A stretch of DNA of 64,000 nt from Paenibacillus shirakamiensis (GCF_017874255.1 NZ_JAGGLD010000002.1:124001-188000), one strand, 5' to 3'; shown: positions 1-9,893, numbered from the stretch's first letter. Made by a program: numbers and translations. The notes: generated by a model not told the origin, from the letters alone.

Positions 1-367
1 TCTCGCCCGCGTGACGCTCGTGGAGCGAAGCCACGCAGAGATGTGTGCGGCCGTAGCCGAGGAACATCACGGACGCGTGGGCGCGGTGATGTTCAACTTA
101 GGCTATTTGCCGGCTGCTGGCGCCGATGCGGCGCTGATTACGCAGACCGCAAGCACGCTAAAAGCGCTTGCGGCTGCGCTGGTTCTTTTGAGACCGCGGG
201 GGATTATTACCGCGGTCTTGTATCCCGGCCACCCCGGTGGGGAGGCCGAGGCTCTTGCCGCCGAGGCATGGGCGGCGGGCCTGCCCGCGGAAGCGGCGCA
301 GGCCATTCTCTATAGACAGCCACAAAAGGCGGCAGCTCCTTATTTAATGGCTATAGAGAAGCGATAA
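1..367 (+). CDS. Class I SAM-dependent methyltransferase, YtqB-like (3' part only)
   Basis: The reading frame is open from the left edge of the window, so the 5' part, including the SAM-binding glycine motif, is missing. The visible part has FNLGYLP followed by a LxPRGIITAVLYPGHPGG segment and ends in an AIEKR-type tail. This matches the C-terminal half of the YtqB/rRNA methylase-like family (FNLGYLPGGD in the family). The family binds SAM; its substrate has been described as RNA, but I cannot test that here. This stretch is clearly richer in G+C than the following gene. No start is available in the window; a GTG at 11 is only an internal codon. Confidence 0.75.
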   Translation, partial: LARVTLVERSHAEMCAAVAEEHHGRVGAVMFNLGYLPAAGADAALITQTASTLKALAAALVLLRPRGIITAVLYPGHPGGEAEALAAEAWAAGLPAEAAQAILYRQPQKAAAPYLMAIEKR

Positions 368-401
368 AGCAGATTTTAACAAGAAGAAAAGAGGCAATAC
401 C

Positions 402-803
402 ATGAGTGTCCATAAAATTGAACATATCGGAATCTACGTATCAGCACTGGAAGATTCCATTGAATTTTATATAAGGGTTTTGAATCTCAAGCATTTGTAT
501 ACGTTAGGTGAAGTTGAAGATGATGTGCGTCTTGCATTTATGGGGTTTCAGGGGCAGGATAGCGTCGAAATTGAACTTATATGGAAAAAAGATGCTCCCG
601 ATCTAGCTAGTGAAGGACGCGTCAATCATCTGGCATTCACGGTCAGCCATATAGAACAAGAATATTCTCGTATTGCTGAGCTCGGCCTGTCTGGGCGGAG
701 TGCACAGATTCAATCCTTGTCCAATGGAAGTCGATATTTCTTCTTCAATGGCCCAGATGGAGAACGTATAGAATTTTTCGAACCTGCACGTTTAACTCCT
801 TAA
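402..803 (+). CDS. VOC-fold (glyoxalase/dioxygenase superfamily) protein
   Basis: The 133-residue protein has the usual single VOC unit: an N-terminal HIGIYVSALEDSIEFY strand-helix, a central HLAFTV strand and a C-terminal GPDGERIEFFEP strand. The two histidines and the terminal glutamate are in the positions used for metal binding by glyoxalase I-type enzymes. The substrate cannot be told; candidates include methylglyoxal-type hemithioacetals or a resistance-type ligand. An AGAGG ribosome binding site lies 7 bases before the ATG. It follows the ytqB-like gene by 34 bases and may be cotranscribed with it. No terminator follows, only an AT-rich repeat. Confidence 0.8.
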   Translation: MSVHKIEHIGIYVSALEDSIEFYIRVLNLKHLYTLGEVEDDVRLAFMGFQGQDSVEIELIWKKDAPDLASEGRVNHLAFTVSHIEQEYSRIAELGLSGRSAQIQSLSNGSRYFFFNGPDGERIEFFEPARLTP

Positions 804-888
804 AACTTAAAGCTCAAAACTCAAAACTTAAAAATTTAAAACTTAAAAATTTAAAAACTTAAAAACTTAAAAACTTAAATGAATAAAG
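804..888. repeat. AT-rich degenerate tandem repeat (AAAACTTAA-type unit)
   Basis: Directly after the VOC gene stop, variants of AAAACTTAA / AAAATTTAA follow each other for about 80 bases, with the last copies nearly identical. It looks like a degenerate microsatellite. It ends just before the ribosome binding site of the next gene. Confidence 0.7.
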
Positions 889-901
889 AAGGTGAATGAT
901 C

Positions 902-1867
902 TTGGAAGCACGGAACTTCAATATGTGGAGTGCAGATGGTAAAGACATTTATGTCTATCACTGGTTTCCTACAGAAGCAGAGACGGGCTCCCCTTCTTCT
1001 TCACCCAGAGCCATCATTCAAATTGCTCATGGGATGGCTGAGAATGCCAAACGATATGAACGATTAGCTGGAGCATTGACTGCAGCTAACTTTGCCGTCT
1101 ATGCCAATGATCACCGTGGTCATGGAAGAACCGCTGGAAGCCCTGAAGAGCTTGGGTTCTCCGGTGAAGATGGCTTTCACTATATGACGGAAGATATGAA
1201 TCAATTAGGCCAGGTCATTCAGGAACGACATTCTAATACACCTATCTTTCTATTAGGTCATAGTATGGGGTCCTTTTTAACTCAAAAAATGATGTATTCC
1301 TACCCGGAACGATATGCAGGCTTTCTTCTATCGGGAACTTGCGGCAAGCAGAGCATGATTGGCATCGGTGAAAAGGTAGCTCGCCTTCTCTTCAAACTTC
1401 AAGGAGCTCGCCACCGCTCTATGATTCTAAACGGACTCGTATTCGGTAGATATGAAAAGATCTTCAAACCTTCTAGAACGCCCTTCGACTGGCTATCTAG
1501 AGATGCTGAAGAGGTCGATAAGTACATGAACGATCCCGACTGCGGCGTCGTAAGTAGTACCGGATTCTTCCGAGACTTCTTCCGACTATTGCTAGAAATC
1601 CATCGCCCGGAACAGATGGCTCTTATCCCCTTGGATAAGCCTGTCTATTTGTTCAGTGGGGAGGCCGATCCTGTGGGTCTTCAAGGAAAAGGAGTATTGT
1701 CTCTCGCCAAAATGTATGAGGAATTAGGAATACAGGATGTATCCTACAAGTTATATCCGGGAGGCAGACATGAGATTCTTAATGAACTGAACCGGGAAGA
1801 AGTCACGCTAGATGTAATCCATTGGCTAGATCAACAGCTGCCCTCTTCCTCTTTCTCTTCACTATAG
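902..1867 (+). CDS. Alpha/beta hydrolase, monoacylglycerol lipase / lysophospholipase type
   Basis: The protein of about 321 residues belongs to the serine aminopeptidase S33/Hydrolase_4 group. It has an oxyanion-side IAHGMAEN motif, the nucleophile elbow GHSMGS, an acid in SGEADPVG and a catalytic histidine in GGRHEILNE, so the triad is complete. No signal peptide is seen, so it is probably cytoplasmic and acts on acylglycerols or lysophospholipids (YtpA/PldB-like). The longest frame starts at ATG 896, but its ribosome binding site (AAGGTG, 889-894) is only 1 base away. TTG 902 is 7 bases away and is preferred. A strong terminator follows. Confidence 0.85.
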   Translation: MEARNFNMWSADGKDIYVYHWFPTEAETGSPSSSPRAIIQIAHGMAENAKRYERLAGALTAANFAVYANDHRGHGRTAGSPEELGFSGEDGFHYMTEDMNQLGQVIQERHSNTPIFLLGHSMGSFLTQKMMYSYPERYAGFLLSGTCGKQSMIGIGEKVARLLFKLQGARHRSMILNGLVFGRYEKIFKPSRTPFDWLSRDAEEVDKYMNDPDCGVVSSTGFFRDFFRLLLEIHRPEQMALIPLDKPVYLFSGEADPVGLQGKGVLSLAKMYEELGIQDVSYKLYPGGRHEILNELNREEVTLDVIHWLDQQLPSSSFSSL

Positions 1868-1875
1868 TTAATACC

Positions 1876-1911
1876 AAAAAACCTTTCCCGCTAAGTGCAG
1901 GAAAGGTTTTT
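1876..1911. terminator. Bidirectional intrinsic terminator
   Basis: The inverted repeat AAAAACCTTTCC ... GGAAAGGTTTTT encloses a short loop, with A/T runs on both sides. It can serve the hydrolase gene and, on the other strand, the radical SAM gene. Confidence 0.85.
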
Positions 1912-1979
1912 GTCAAGGCAGTATCTAGAGGTGAATTAGAGAATGCGATTCACTATTAGCCACGTATTTCAACATTAGT

Positions 1980-3752
1980 CTAACTATGAGCTTGTCGAAG
2001 CATTTCTTGCATGGGCATCGTGAAGATGAAAGGACGTTCTTCCTCATTTTGCTGATAAATCACGATTAGCATATGCGGAACGGGCTGAGATGACGCAAGA
2101 CCATCTAGCACATGGGTTAAGGAAAATGAAATCTCTTCTACGACAGCATGTTTAAGCAATTCTTTCTCATCGATCGCTAAGCTAGCAAAGTTTCCAGATA
2201 CAGCTGAGGGATTCTCCAGCATGAGCTTGTATAATTTGCTTCGGCGTTCTTTATCCACCGCAGGTGCCCACCAAATTTTACGTGGTTTATACTTGTGTCC
2301 CATGAAGTAATCGAGCTGCATGAGTCCTCTGACTATGGCAGGTTCTTTCAGCCCGCGATCATCTAAGAACGCTTGCAATCGTGTAAATAAATCCTCCAGT
2401 TGATGCCCGATTCGCTGCCATCCTTGGGACTCCCAGTAGTTACCGAAATCTTGGAAGAAGTCAAACGGAGACTCAAACTCATGAAGCATCAGATAATGGA
2501 GAGTATTGTCTAGTCGGTGCGCGTTCCAATACTTTTCCAGCACATCTTCAAGACGCTTAAGTCTAACAATATCCGTAAAAGGAAGGACGTCGTTCCCCAA
2601 AATTTCATAAGGAGCGTGATCCATATACGTGTAGTTATATTTCTTTGCATCCATACGCAGACCTGTTCCACGCAACATTTTGAGAAATCCCAGTTGGAGT
2701 TCTTCAGGACCTAGGGCAAACACATCGTTAAATGTCTTGCGGAAAGAATCATAATTTTCGTCCGGAAGTCCAGCAATCAGGTCTAAATGCTGATCAATTT
2801 TCCCACTATTTTTAATCGTCGTAACCGTCCTTGTAAGCTTCGTGAAATTCTGGCGACGCTTCACTAATTCATTGGTCTCATCATTCGTCGATTGTACACC
2901 GATCTCAAAGCGGAACGTACCCGCAGGTGCATGCTCAGCTAAAAAGTCTAGCACTTCTGGTCGCATAATATCTGCCGTAATTTCAAACTGGAATACGCAT
3001 CCTTGATGGTTATTGATAAGAAATTGAAACATCTCCATCGCATAGCTCCGATTGATATTGAATGTCCGATCTAGGAACTTAATGATTTTGGCACCATGCT
3101 CAATGAGATACAAAATATCCGATTTCACACGTTCGATATCATAATATCTTACACCGACCTCTATGCTAGACAGGCAAAATTGGCAGTTGAAAGGACATCC
3201 TCGGCTTGTCTCGAAATAGATGATACGTTTGCCTAGATTCGGAATATCTTCAGGAAAACGATGCGGAGAAGGTAGCTGATTTAGATCACTTTTAGGGTGA
3301 GATGGCATAAGAATGATCTCTTCGCCCTTACGGTAAGCTATTCCATATACAAAATGGAACTTGCGGTCTCCCTCTAATTCCTCTAACAAACGATGGAATA
3401 CTTCCTCTCCTTCGCCCATGACGATGCAATCCACAGCTGTTGCACGCTTCATCCAATACTCCGTGTCGTATGACACTTCTGGCCCACCAAGCACAATCGT
3501 TACATTTGGCATAACTTTTTTGAGGATTTCTACAACTTTCAACGTCTCTTCTATATTCCAAATGTAGCAGGAGAATCCAACAACATCCGGCTTTTTGTTG
3601 AACAAATCGGAGACAATATTTAAAGCGGGATCCTTAATCGTGTATTCGGCTAAATCAATATCAAAGGCATGATCACTATAGGCTTTGAGTAAGCGAATAG
3701 CTAGCGACGTGTGGATATACTTAGCATTAAGTGTAGACAAAATGACCTTCAT
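1980..3752 (-). CDS. B12-binding-domain radical SAM protein (DUF4080 type)
   Basis: The 590-residue protein has three parts. An N-terminal cobalamin-binding-like domain (about 1-140) contains LGGPEVSYD. A radical SAM barrel contains the cluster motif GCPFNCQFC (CxxxCxxC, near residue 190). A long C-terminal region is of the DUF4080 type. Such proteins bind a 4Fe-4S cluster and SAM; their substrate is not known, though the family is sometimes grouped with tRNA methylthiotransferase-like or methyltransferase-like enzymes. It stands alone on the minus strand, 42 bases downstream of recQ, and may be cotranscribed with it. Full length, no lesion seen. Confidence 0.85.
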   Translation of the reverse strand: MKVILSTLNAKYIHTSLAIRLLKAYSDHAFDIDLAEYTIKDPALNIVSDLFNKKPDVVGFSCYIWNIEETLKVVEILKKVMPNVTIVLGGPEVSYDTEYWMKRATAVDCIVMGEGEEVFHRLLEELEGDRKFHFVYGIAYRKGEEIILMPSHPKSDLNQLPSPHRFPEDIPNLGKRIIYFETSRGCPFNCQFCLSSIEVGVRYYDIERVKSDILYLIEHGAKIIKFLDRTFNINRSYAMEMFQFLINNHQGCVFQFEITADIMRPEVLDFLAEHAPAGTFRFEIGVQSTNDETNELVKRRQNFTKLTRTVTTIKNSGKIDQHLDLIAGLPDENYDSFRKTFNDVFALGPEELQLGFLKMLRGTGLRMDAKKYNYTYMDHAPYEILGNDVLPFTDIVRLKRLEDVLEKYWNAHRLDNTLHYLMLHEFESPFDFFQDFGNYWESQGWQRIGHQLEDLFTRLQAFLDDRGLKEPAIVRGLMQLDYFMGHKYKPRKIWWAPAVDKERRSKLYKLMLENPSAVSGNFASLAIDEKELLKHAVVEEISFSLTHVLDGLASSQPVPHMLIVIYQQNEEERPFIFTMPMQEMLRQAHS

Positions 3753-3794
3753 GCTTCACCTTCCTTATGTGTAATGAATTGAAGGGAATTGAAA

Positions 3795-5657
3795 CTAATC
3801 CAACAAGTCTGAATCTGCTACTCCAGTATTTTGAAAAAATTCCAAGAACGGGCGACCATATTTAAGATATTTCACTTCGCCTACCCCTTTAATCTTTAGC
3901 ATAGCCGACTCTGTCTGTGGACAAACCACACTCATTTCTCGCAAGGTAGCATCATTAAAAATAATATAAGAAGGAACTTTCTCACTCTGCGCTAACTCGC
4001 GGCGAATCAGACGAAGTTGCTCAAATACCGTCTCATTTACCGCCGATGGACCTAAATCTACTGTAGATCCTCCTCTACGGCGAGAGCTGGATGCGGAAGC
4101 AGCCACTGGAAGAGGGGCCCGCTGCATAACCTGCATCTGACCCTTTAGTACGTCTACTGCAATGGGTTGGAGCTTGACCACAGGATACTGCCCTTCAGAT
4201 AATGTGAGATATCCCTCAGCTACAAAGGTGTTAATAAGTTCCGAAATCTCCTTCTCGGTCTGAGTTCTCATCATCCCATACGTAGGCAAGCTATCAAATC
4301 CGTTCTGTAGTACTTTCTTGTTCTGTGAACCTTTCAGCACACCAGCCACCATCGTTACCCCGAAACGCTCCCGCATCCGGTAAATACAAGAAAATATAAT
4401 TTGGGCTTCCTTCGTCATATCTGTCAGTTCACGTTCATCCCGGCACGAACTACATATCCCGCAAGGCTTCTGATCGTGCTCTTCGCCAAAATATTCAAGC
4501 ATCGCGAACCGCAGACAACGATGGGTATAGCAATACTCAATCATTTGCTGAAGCTTGCGGTACTCATTGCGCTTGCGATCACCTTCCTGCGGATTCTGTT
4601 CAATAAGGAATTTTTGCGTCATAATATCCTGTGCACTGAACAAAAGGATACAGTCACTAGGCTCCCCATCTCGGCCCGCACGGCCCGCTTCCTGAACATA
4701 AGCCTCCATGTTTTTAGGCATATTATAGTGAATGACATATCTTACGTTAGACTTATCAATGCCCATCCCAAAAGCATTGGTCGCCACCATGACCCGAATA
4801 TCGTCATACAGGAAAGCTTCTTGGTTATCCGCTCTCTCTTGATCGGGTAGTCCCGCGTGGTACCTTCCGGCCTGAACACCTGATGCACGTAATCTATCAT
4901 ACAGATCATCCACATCCTTACGCGTAGCCGCATAGATGATGCCCGGCTGGGATTCATGCTGGGACGTATAATTCATAACGTATTCTCTCTTATTCTCGCC
5001 TCTTAACACAGACATCGCCAAATTATCTCGGCCAAGTCCCGTTACGAAAATCGCAGGTTCCTGAAGTCGCAATAATCGAAGCATATCATCCATAACTTCA
5101 GGTGTAGCTGTCGCGGTAAAGGCTGCAAGTATAGGACGCCTAGGCAAAGAAGCTACAAATGGCGCCACGGCAAGATAGCTCGTCCGAAAATCATGGCCCC
5201 ATTGAGATACGCAGTGCGCTTCATCTACAGCAACACAGGCAATATGCAGTTCAGCCATCTCATCACGGAACCAGTCCAGCTCAAGTCGCTCGGGGGCAAC
5301 GTACAACATTTTGAGTTCGCCACGCTGCGCTGCCCGAATTCTAACATTCACTTCTTTTCCACTTAGGGAACTATTAATATATGCCGCTGGAATGCCCATG
5401 GTCGTCAGCGCATCCACTTGGTCTTTCATTAATGAAATCAATGGTGATACAACTAGTGTTAAGCCCGTGAGCAGCATCGCAGGGATCTGATAACAGATAG
5501 ATTTCCCGCCTCCTGTTGGCATAATTCCTAGCGTATCTTCCCCTTGTAGAAGACTTTCCACAATTTTTTTCTGTCCCTCACGAAAGTCAGGGTATCCATA
5601 AAATGTCTGCAGCAACTGCTGCGCACGATCCATTGTAAGTTGTTCGGTATCCATCAT
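3795..5657 (-). CDS. recQ: ATP-dependent DNA helicase RecQ
   Basis: This 620-residue protein is a complete bacterial RecQ. It has Walker A MPTGGGKS, the DEAH box VDEAHC, the helicase C-terminal motif QEAGRAGRDG, a four-cysteine zinc site in the RQC region (CxxxC...CGICSSC) and a C-terminal HRDC domain (about 525-600). It unwinds DNA 3' to 5' and acts in recombination and fork repair. AAGGAG lies 5 bases before the first ATG and 8 before the second (MMDTEQ), so either may start the protein. It is divergent from the pseudouridine synthase gene. Confidence 0.95.
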   Translation of the reverse strand: MMDTEQLTMDRAQQLLQTFYGYPDFREGQKKIVESLLQGEDTLGIMPTGGGKSICYQIPAMLLTGLTLVVSPLISLMKDQVDALTTMGIPAAYINSSLSGKEVNVRIRAAQRGELKMLYVAPERLELDWFRDEMAELHIACVAVDEAHCVSQWGHDFRTSYLAVAPFVASLPRRPILAAFTATATPEVMDDMLRLLRLQEPAIFVTGLGRDNLAMSVLRGENKREYVMNYTSQHESQPGIIYAATRKDVDDLYDRLRASGVQAGRYHAGLPDQERADNQEAFLYDDIRVMVATNAFGMGIDKSNVRYVIHYNMPKNMEAYVQEAGRAGRDGEPSDCILLFSAQDIMTQKFLIEQNPQEGDRKRNEYRKLQQMIEYCYTHRCLRFAMLEYFGEEHDQKPCGICSSCRDERELTDMTKEAQIIFSCIYRMRERFGVTMVAGVLKGSQNKKVLQNGFDSLPTYGMMRTQTEKEISELINTFVAEGYLTLSEGQYPVVKLQPIAVDVLKGQMQVMQRAPLPVAASASSSRRRGGSTVDLGPSAVNETVFEQLRLIRRELAQSEKVPSYIIFNDATLREMSVVCPQTESAMLKIKGVGEVKYLKYGRPFLEFFQNTGVADSDLLD

Positions 5658-5832
5658 TAAGGCTCCTTACTGTACTCGTCCTTCAAGCGAAGGCGTCTGT
5701 ATTCTTTAAGTGTAACGGGCTTTGTCCGATAGGGCAACCGCGTGGACGTTGACCAGAGGCCAGAAATAAAGGTATCATCGGTCTAGATCAATTCCGGATA
5801 TCGGAGCTAGAATTCAGGAGGTTCATGTTGTT

Positions 5833-6825
5833 ATGAAAAAGAAAGATTCAGCTAAGAAACACACGACGCGGCCAAAGCCAAAGGCCGGAGCTAAACCCAA
5901 GTCGAACTACACATCCAAACCAACCCGAATCAGTGCAGCTGTTAAGCCGCGAATCTGTACGGTAAAAGAAACCACGGAACTGCTACCTTTTCTTCTGGAG
6001 ACCTTTAGTAACTTAGGAAGAAATGCAGTCAAAGCTATTTTGGCACGCGGACAGGTTACAGTGAACAGTGAGCCAACTACGGCTTATAACTATCAGCTTG
6101 AACCTGGCTACATCGTAACGATCTACAAACAAAAAGCAAAAGCAGCACCTGCTTTAATTGGTATGAAGATTATGTTCGAGGATGATGACATTATCGTCAT
6201 TCAAAAGGAGCACGGCTTACTTTCTGTAGCTACAGGGCAGGAGAATGAAATTACCGCCTATCGCCAATTGATGGCTCATGTGCGAGCAGAAGATGAGAAA
6301 GCACGCATATTCATCGTACATCGACTGGATCGGGATACGTCAGGCGTGATGCTTTTTGCTAAGAAAGAAAGTATCCAACAGAAACTGCAAAATGCTTGGC
6401 AGGATATGGTCAAAGAACGTTCGTACGTAGCTCTAGTGGATGGAGAAGTGAAGAAGCAAGAGGGAACGGTTCGTTCATGGCTAAAAGAAAGTGCGACGCT
6501 TAAAATGTACTCTAGTCCTCATCCAAATGACGGACTATTAGCTATTACTCATTACAGAAAATTGCAAGGAGATAAATTCTTCACCTTGCTAGAAGTGAAT
6601 CTCGAAACAGGACGCAAAAATCAAATCCGTGTGCATATGGAAGAAATCGGTCATCCGGTGGCAGGCGATAAGAAATATGGATCCAAATCCAAATTACTAG
6701 GCCGTCTGGGACTTCATGCTCGCGTTCTTGCTTTTGAACATCCGACAACAGGGATTGTTATGCGGTTCGATACGGACATTCCGAAAATTTTCATGAAGCC
6801 TTTCCGCATTACTCCTACTCGTTAA
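5833..6825 (+). CDS. RluA-family 23S rRNA/tRNA pseudouridine synthase
   Basis: The 330-residue protein begins with a Lys/Pro-rich tail of about 35 residues, then an S4-like RNA-binding region (RNAVKAILARGQVTVN, near 68-110), then the catalytic domain with HRLDRDTSG, whose Asp is the universal catalytic residue. The later ETGRKNQIRVHMEEIGHPV motif is typical of RluA-type enzymes. It isomerises uridine to pseudouridine in structured RNA; which site cannot be told. AGGAGG lies 11 bases before the ATG, a little long. The basic tail is longer than in most RluD relatives and may help bind RNA. Confidence 0.9.
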   Translation: MKKKDSAKKHTTRPKPKAGAKPKSNYTSKPTRISAAVKPRICTVKETTELLPFLLETFSNLGRNAVKAILARGQVTVNSEPTTAYNYQLEPGYIVTIYKQKAKAAPALIGMKIMFEDDDIIVIQKEHGLLSVATGQENEITAYRQLMAHVRAEDEKARIFIVHRLDRDTSGVMLFAKKESIQQKLQNAWQDMVKERSYVALVDGEVKKQEGTVRSWLKESATLKMYSSPHPNDGLLAITHYRKLQGDKFFTLLEVNLETGRKNQIRVHMEEIGHPVAGDKKYGSKSKLLGRLGLHARVLAFEHPTTGIVMRFDTDIPKIFMKPFRITPTR

Positions 6826-6933
6826 GACGCGGAGACCTAGATGTTATGGTTCTTTTGGAATGGGTATAAGAATGTATGAAATACTATGCAAGCTGCGGCA
6901 TTCATTATAAGCTTTGATAAGGGGAATCCACTG

Positions 6934-7764
6934 ATGAAATTGACACCAGAAAAAGCCATTGAACTGCATGGCTTCAACAATTTGACCAAATCCTTAAGTT
7001 TTAATATGTATGACATCTGCTATACCAAAACAACGGAAGAACGAGATGCCTATATTGAATATGTCGATGAGCAATACAACGCGGATCGCCTAACCAAGAT
7101 TTTGATCTCTGTGGCTGATATTATTGGTGCAAATGTGCTTAATATTGCCAAGCAGGATTACGTCCCGCAAGGCGCCAGTGTAACGATGCTCGTATCCGAA
7201 GGTCCCATTGTAGAAGTACCTAATGAGTCTTACGATGAAACGCCCGGCCCATTACCAAGTTCCGCGGTAATCCATCTGGATAAGAGTCATATTACCGTAC
7301 ACACGTATCCAGAGTCTCACCCCGACGAGGGTATAAGCACCTTCCGTGCAGATATCGATGTTTCTACTTGCGGCGAGATTTCTCCTTTAAAAGCATTGAA
7401 CTATCTCATCCAGTCATTTGAACCAGATATGATGACGATGGACTACCGGGTGCGGGGATTTACTAGAGATATTAACGGACAGAAGTTATTTATTGATCAT
7501 GATATCAGTTCCATTCAGAACTACATTCCAGATAAAGATAAACGTCTGTACGATATGATCGATGTGAATGTATATCAGGAACATATATTCCATACCAAAT
7601 GTAAACTCAAAAAATTTGATCTGGATAACTATTTGTTTGGCTATACCAAAGAAAAATTAAGTTCTGAAGAACAAGCTGCCATTACAGAACGCCTTAAGAT
7701 TGAGATGGACGAGATTTATTACGGCAAGAACACAGAACGCGGCTCACTTCGAGAAGAAGAATAA
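6934..7764 (+). CDS. speD: S-adenosylmethionine decarboxylase proenzyme (E. coli-type SpeD)
   Basis: This 276-residue protein is the large class of Spe[21 protein letters not shown] at the N-terminus, [16 protein letters not shown] around the self-cleavage site (the Ser of KSH becomes the pyruvoyl group), and [16 protein letters not shown]. It makes decarboxylated SAM for spermidine synthesis. The longest frame opens at 6886, but AAGGGG at 6919-6924 is 9 bases before ATG 6934, which also gives the family N-terminus. No speE is adjacent. Bacilli often carry the short SpeH form instead, so the long form is notable. Its stop codon nearly touches the promoter for proS. Confidence 0.93.
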   Translation: MKLTPEKAIELHGFNNLTKSLSFNMYDICYTKTTEERDAYIEYVDEQYNADRLTKILISVADIIGANVLNIAKQDYVPQGASVTMLVSEGPIVEVPNESYDETPGPLPSSAVIHLDKSHITVHTYPESHPDEGISTFRADIDVSTCGEISPLKALNYLIQSFEPDMMTMDYRVRGFTRDINGQKLFIDHDISSIQNYIPDKDKRLYDMIDVNVYQEHIFHTKCKLKKFDLDNYLFGYTKEKLSSEEQAAITERLKIEMDEIYYGKNTERGSLREEE

Positions 7765-7765
7765 C

Positions 7766-7794
7766 TTGACAATTCTTTCGATAATATGCATAAA
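7766..7794 (+). promoter_or_regulatory. Probable sigA promoter of the T-box/proS unit
   Basis: TTGACA at 7766-7771 and CATAAA at 7789-7794 are separated by 17 bases. It begins 1 base after the speD stop codon. Confidence 0.6.
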
Positions 7795-7799
7795 TATTT

Positions 7800-8075
7800 A
7801 CATTAATGAGACACAGCTACAGCATACTTCAATATTACAAGATCCAAAAGGCGCTTGACTAAGAATCAAGATGCAGATACGGCAATCCAGAGAGGAAGTT
7901 CATCGGCTGTAAGACTTCCCTGCACATTTCTGCTTCTTTCCTGTCTTAGAAGCCGCAGCTCTGCTGCCGGTTCATACCGTTATCTATGATAAGAAATCAG
8001 CGTTAAGATCTACGTTGATAAATTAGGGTGGTACCACGAACGCATTCGTCCCTTGACGATTGCGTTCTTTTTGCG
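7800..8075 (+). promoter_or_regulatory. T-box riboswitch leader (tRNA-Pro sensing, by context)
   Basis: The T-box core AGGGTGGTACCACG lies at 8025-8038 and is followed by the terminator hairpin GAACGCA ... TGCGTTC with a T run (8038-8072). Upstream, AGAGAGGAAG and its partner ACTTCC enclose a GGCTG distal-loop motif at about 7890-7920, as in T-box Stem I. Uncharged tRNA would stabilise the antiterminator and let proS be transcribed. Proline specificity is inferred from the gene behind it; I could not fix the specifier codon with certainty. Confidence 0.92.
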
Positions 8076-8116
8076 TCTAAACCTACACTCAGCACTGTGA
8101 AAAGGAGTTGATCCGG

Positions 8117-9838
8117 ATGAAACAATCCAAGCTTTTCATTCCTACGCTAAGAGAAGCACCTTCCGAGGCAGAAGCCATCAGTCATCAAATTCTAATTAGA
8201 GGCGGCTATATTCGTCCCTTAGCCTCAGGCATCTATACCTATTTGCCACTTGGCAAACGTGTCCTCCAGAATATTGAAACTATCATTCGCCAAGAAATGA
8301 ATAAATCTGGTGCACAAGAAATCACGATGCCCGCCATGCAGCCAGCTGAATTGTGGCATGCCTCCGGAAGATACGAGCGTTATGGACCGGAACTTATCCG
8401 CCTACAAGACCGCCATGGCCGAGAATTCGCTTTAGGTCCCACACACGAAGAAGTCGTGACCACCTTAGTTCGTGACGAGATCAATTCATATCGCCAGCTC
8501 CCACTGAGCCTCTACCAAATACAGACCAAATATAGAGATGAAAGACGCCCTCGCTTTGGTCTGCTCCGAGGCCGTGAATTTCTAATGAAAGATGCTTATT
8601 CATTCGATAAGGACGGGGATGGACTTCATCTAAGCTACCGGGCTATGTATGAGGCTTATACCAATGTATTCACCCGAACGGGTCTAAATTTCCGAGCTGT
8701 ACAAGCCGATGCTGGAGCTATTGGAGGGGAAGGAGAAACCCATGAATTCATGGCACTGGCTGACATTGGAGAGGACACCCTTGCTGTATGTACTGCTTGC
8801 GACTACGCTGCTAATTTGGAAAAAGCCGAATATCGTGCTGTAGAGTCTACTTCTAGTCTAGCTAATAGGGGACTCTATTCAGAAAATAATCAACTTTCCC
8901 CCTCTCCTATCGTAGTCTCTACACCCGGTGTTCATACTATAGATGAACTTGTAGATTATATGAATGTGGAAGCTAGTTCCTTTATCAAAACATTAATTTA
9001 CCTTTGTGATCAACAACCCGTGGCCGTCTTAATTAGAGGGGATCATGAAGTGAACGAGATCAAGCTTAAGCATAAAGTTGGAGCAGAACAAGTTGAGTTA
9101 GCAGACGCGTCTACAGTATCTCAAGTGACGCAGGCACCTGTAGGTTTTGCTGGCCCTATTGGACTTACTATCCCTATTCTGGTCGATGCCGATGTTAGTG
9201 TAATGACAGCAGGGATTACAGGTGCAAATCAAGTAGATACTCATCTTACTGGCGTGAGGCCAGGTATTGATTTTGCATTTCATCACGTAGCTTCTCTTCG
9301 CAATGCTTCTGTAGGAGACCACTGTCCTATTTGTAATCATACTTTGGAATTCATTCGCGGGATTGAAGTAGGGCATGTCTTTAAATTAGGAAATAAGTAC
9401 AGTAAGACTTTAGGCGCTGTATTCACAGATGCGCAGGGCAAGTCACAAGAAATGGTTATGGGTTGTTATGGCATTGGAGTATCTCGAATTATGTCTGCCG
9501 TCGCCGAGCAGTATCAACATGAGTCTGGCATCGTGTGGCCTACTGAACTAGCTCCTTTTCGGGTTCATATCATCCCCATTTCAGTGAAAGATACACATCA
9601 GATGGCTCTAGCTACTGCGCTCTACAACCGTCTTCTTGATTCTGGCGTGGAAGTACTCTTGGACGACAGAGAAGAACGAGTAGGTGTAAAGTTCAAGGAT
9701 GCCGATCTCATCGGCTCTCCTATCCGAATTATCGCCGGGCAACTTGCAGACCAAGGGCAGTTTGAATGGAAAATACCCGGTACTAAAGATCGAGAGATTA
9801 TAGATTTCGACACTGCTTTTCATCGGATTATAAGCTAA
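8117..9838 (+). CDS. proS: Prolyl-tRNA synthetase (bacterial type with editing insertion)
   Basis: The 573-residue class II synthetase charges tRNA-Pro. Visible are GPTHEEVVT and RDERRPRFGLLRGREFLMKDAYSF (motif 2 region, split here), the INS editing domain in the middle (about 225-400), motif 3 MGCYGIGVSR, and an anticodon-binding C-terminal domain with LLDDREERVGVKFKDADLIG. The longest frame starts at TTG 8108, directly on the ribosome binding site AAAGGAG (8101-8107). ATG 8117, 9 bases downstream, is the proper start and gives MKQSKLFIPT. Regulated by the T-box leader. Confidence 0.96.
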   Translation: MKQSKLFIPTLREAPSEAEAISHQILIRGGYIRPLASGIYTYLPLGKRVLQNIETIIRQEMNKSGAQEITMPAMQPAELWHASGRYERYGPELIRLQDRHGREFALGPTHEEVVTTLVRDEINSYRQLPLSLYQIQTKYRDERRPRFGLLRGREFLMKDAYSFDKDGDGLHLSYRAMYEAYTNVFTRTGLNFRAVQADAGAIGGEGETHEFMALADIGEDTLAVCTACDYAANLEKAEYRAVESTSSLANRGLYSENNQLSPSPIVVSTPGVHTIDELVDYMNVEASSFIKTLIYLCDQQPVAVLIRGDHEVNEIKLKHKVGAEQVELADASTVSQVTQAPVGFAGPIGLTIPILVDADVSVMTAGITGANQVDTHLTGVRPGIDFAFHHVASLRNASVGDHCPICNHTLEFIRGIEVGHVFKLGNKYSKTLGAVFTDAQGKSQEMVMGCYGIGVSRIMSAVAEQYQHESGIVWPTELAPFRVHIIPISVKDTHQMALATALYNRLLDSGVEVLLDDREERVGVKFKDADLIGSPIRIIAGQLADQGQFEWKIPGTKDREIIDFDTAFHRIIS

Positions 9839-9893
9839 TTGCCTATTCTTGTTGCTATGTATATAAAGAATGATTTTTTCTTAAATACAAACC

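Noticed and set aside
4401-4850. 149-codon plus-strand frame opposite recQ
   Set aside because: Antisense shadow of a well-conserved helicase gene with no ribosome binding site.
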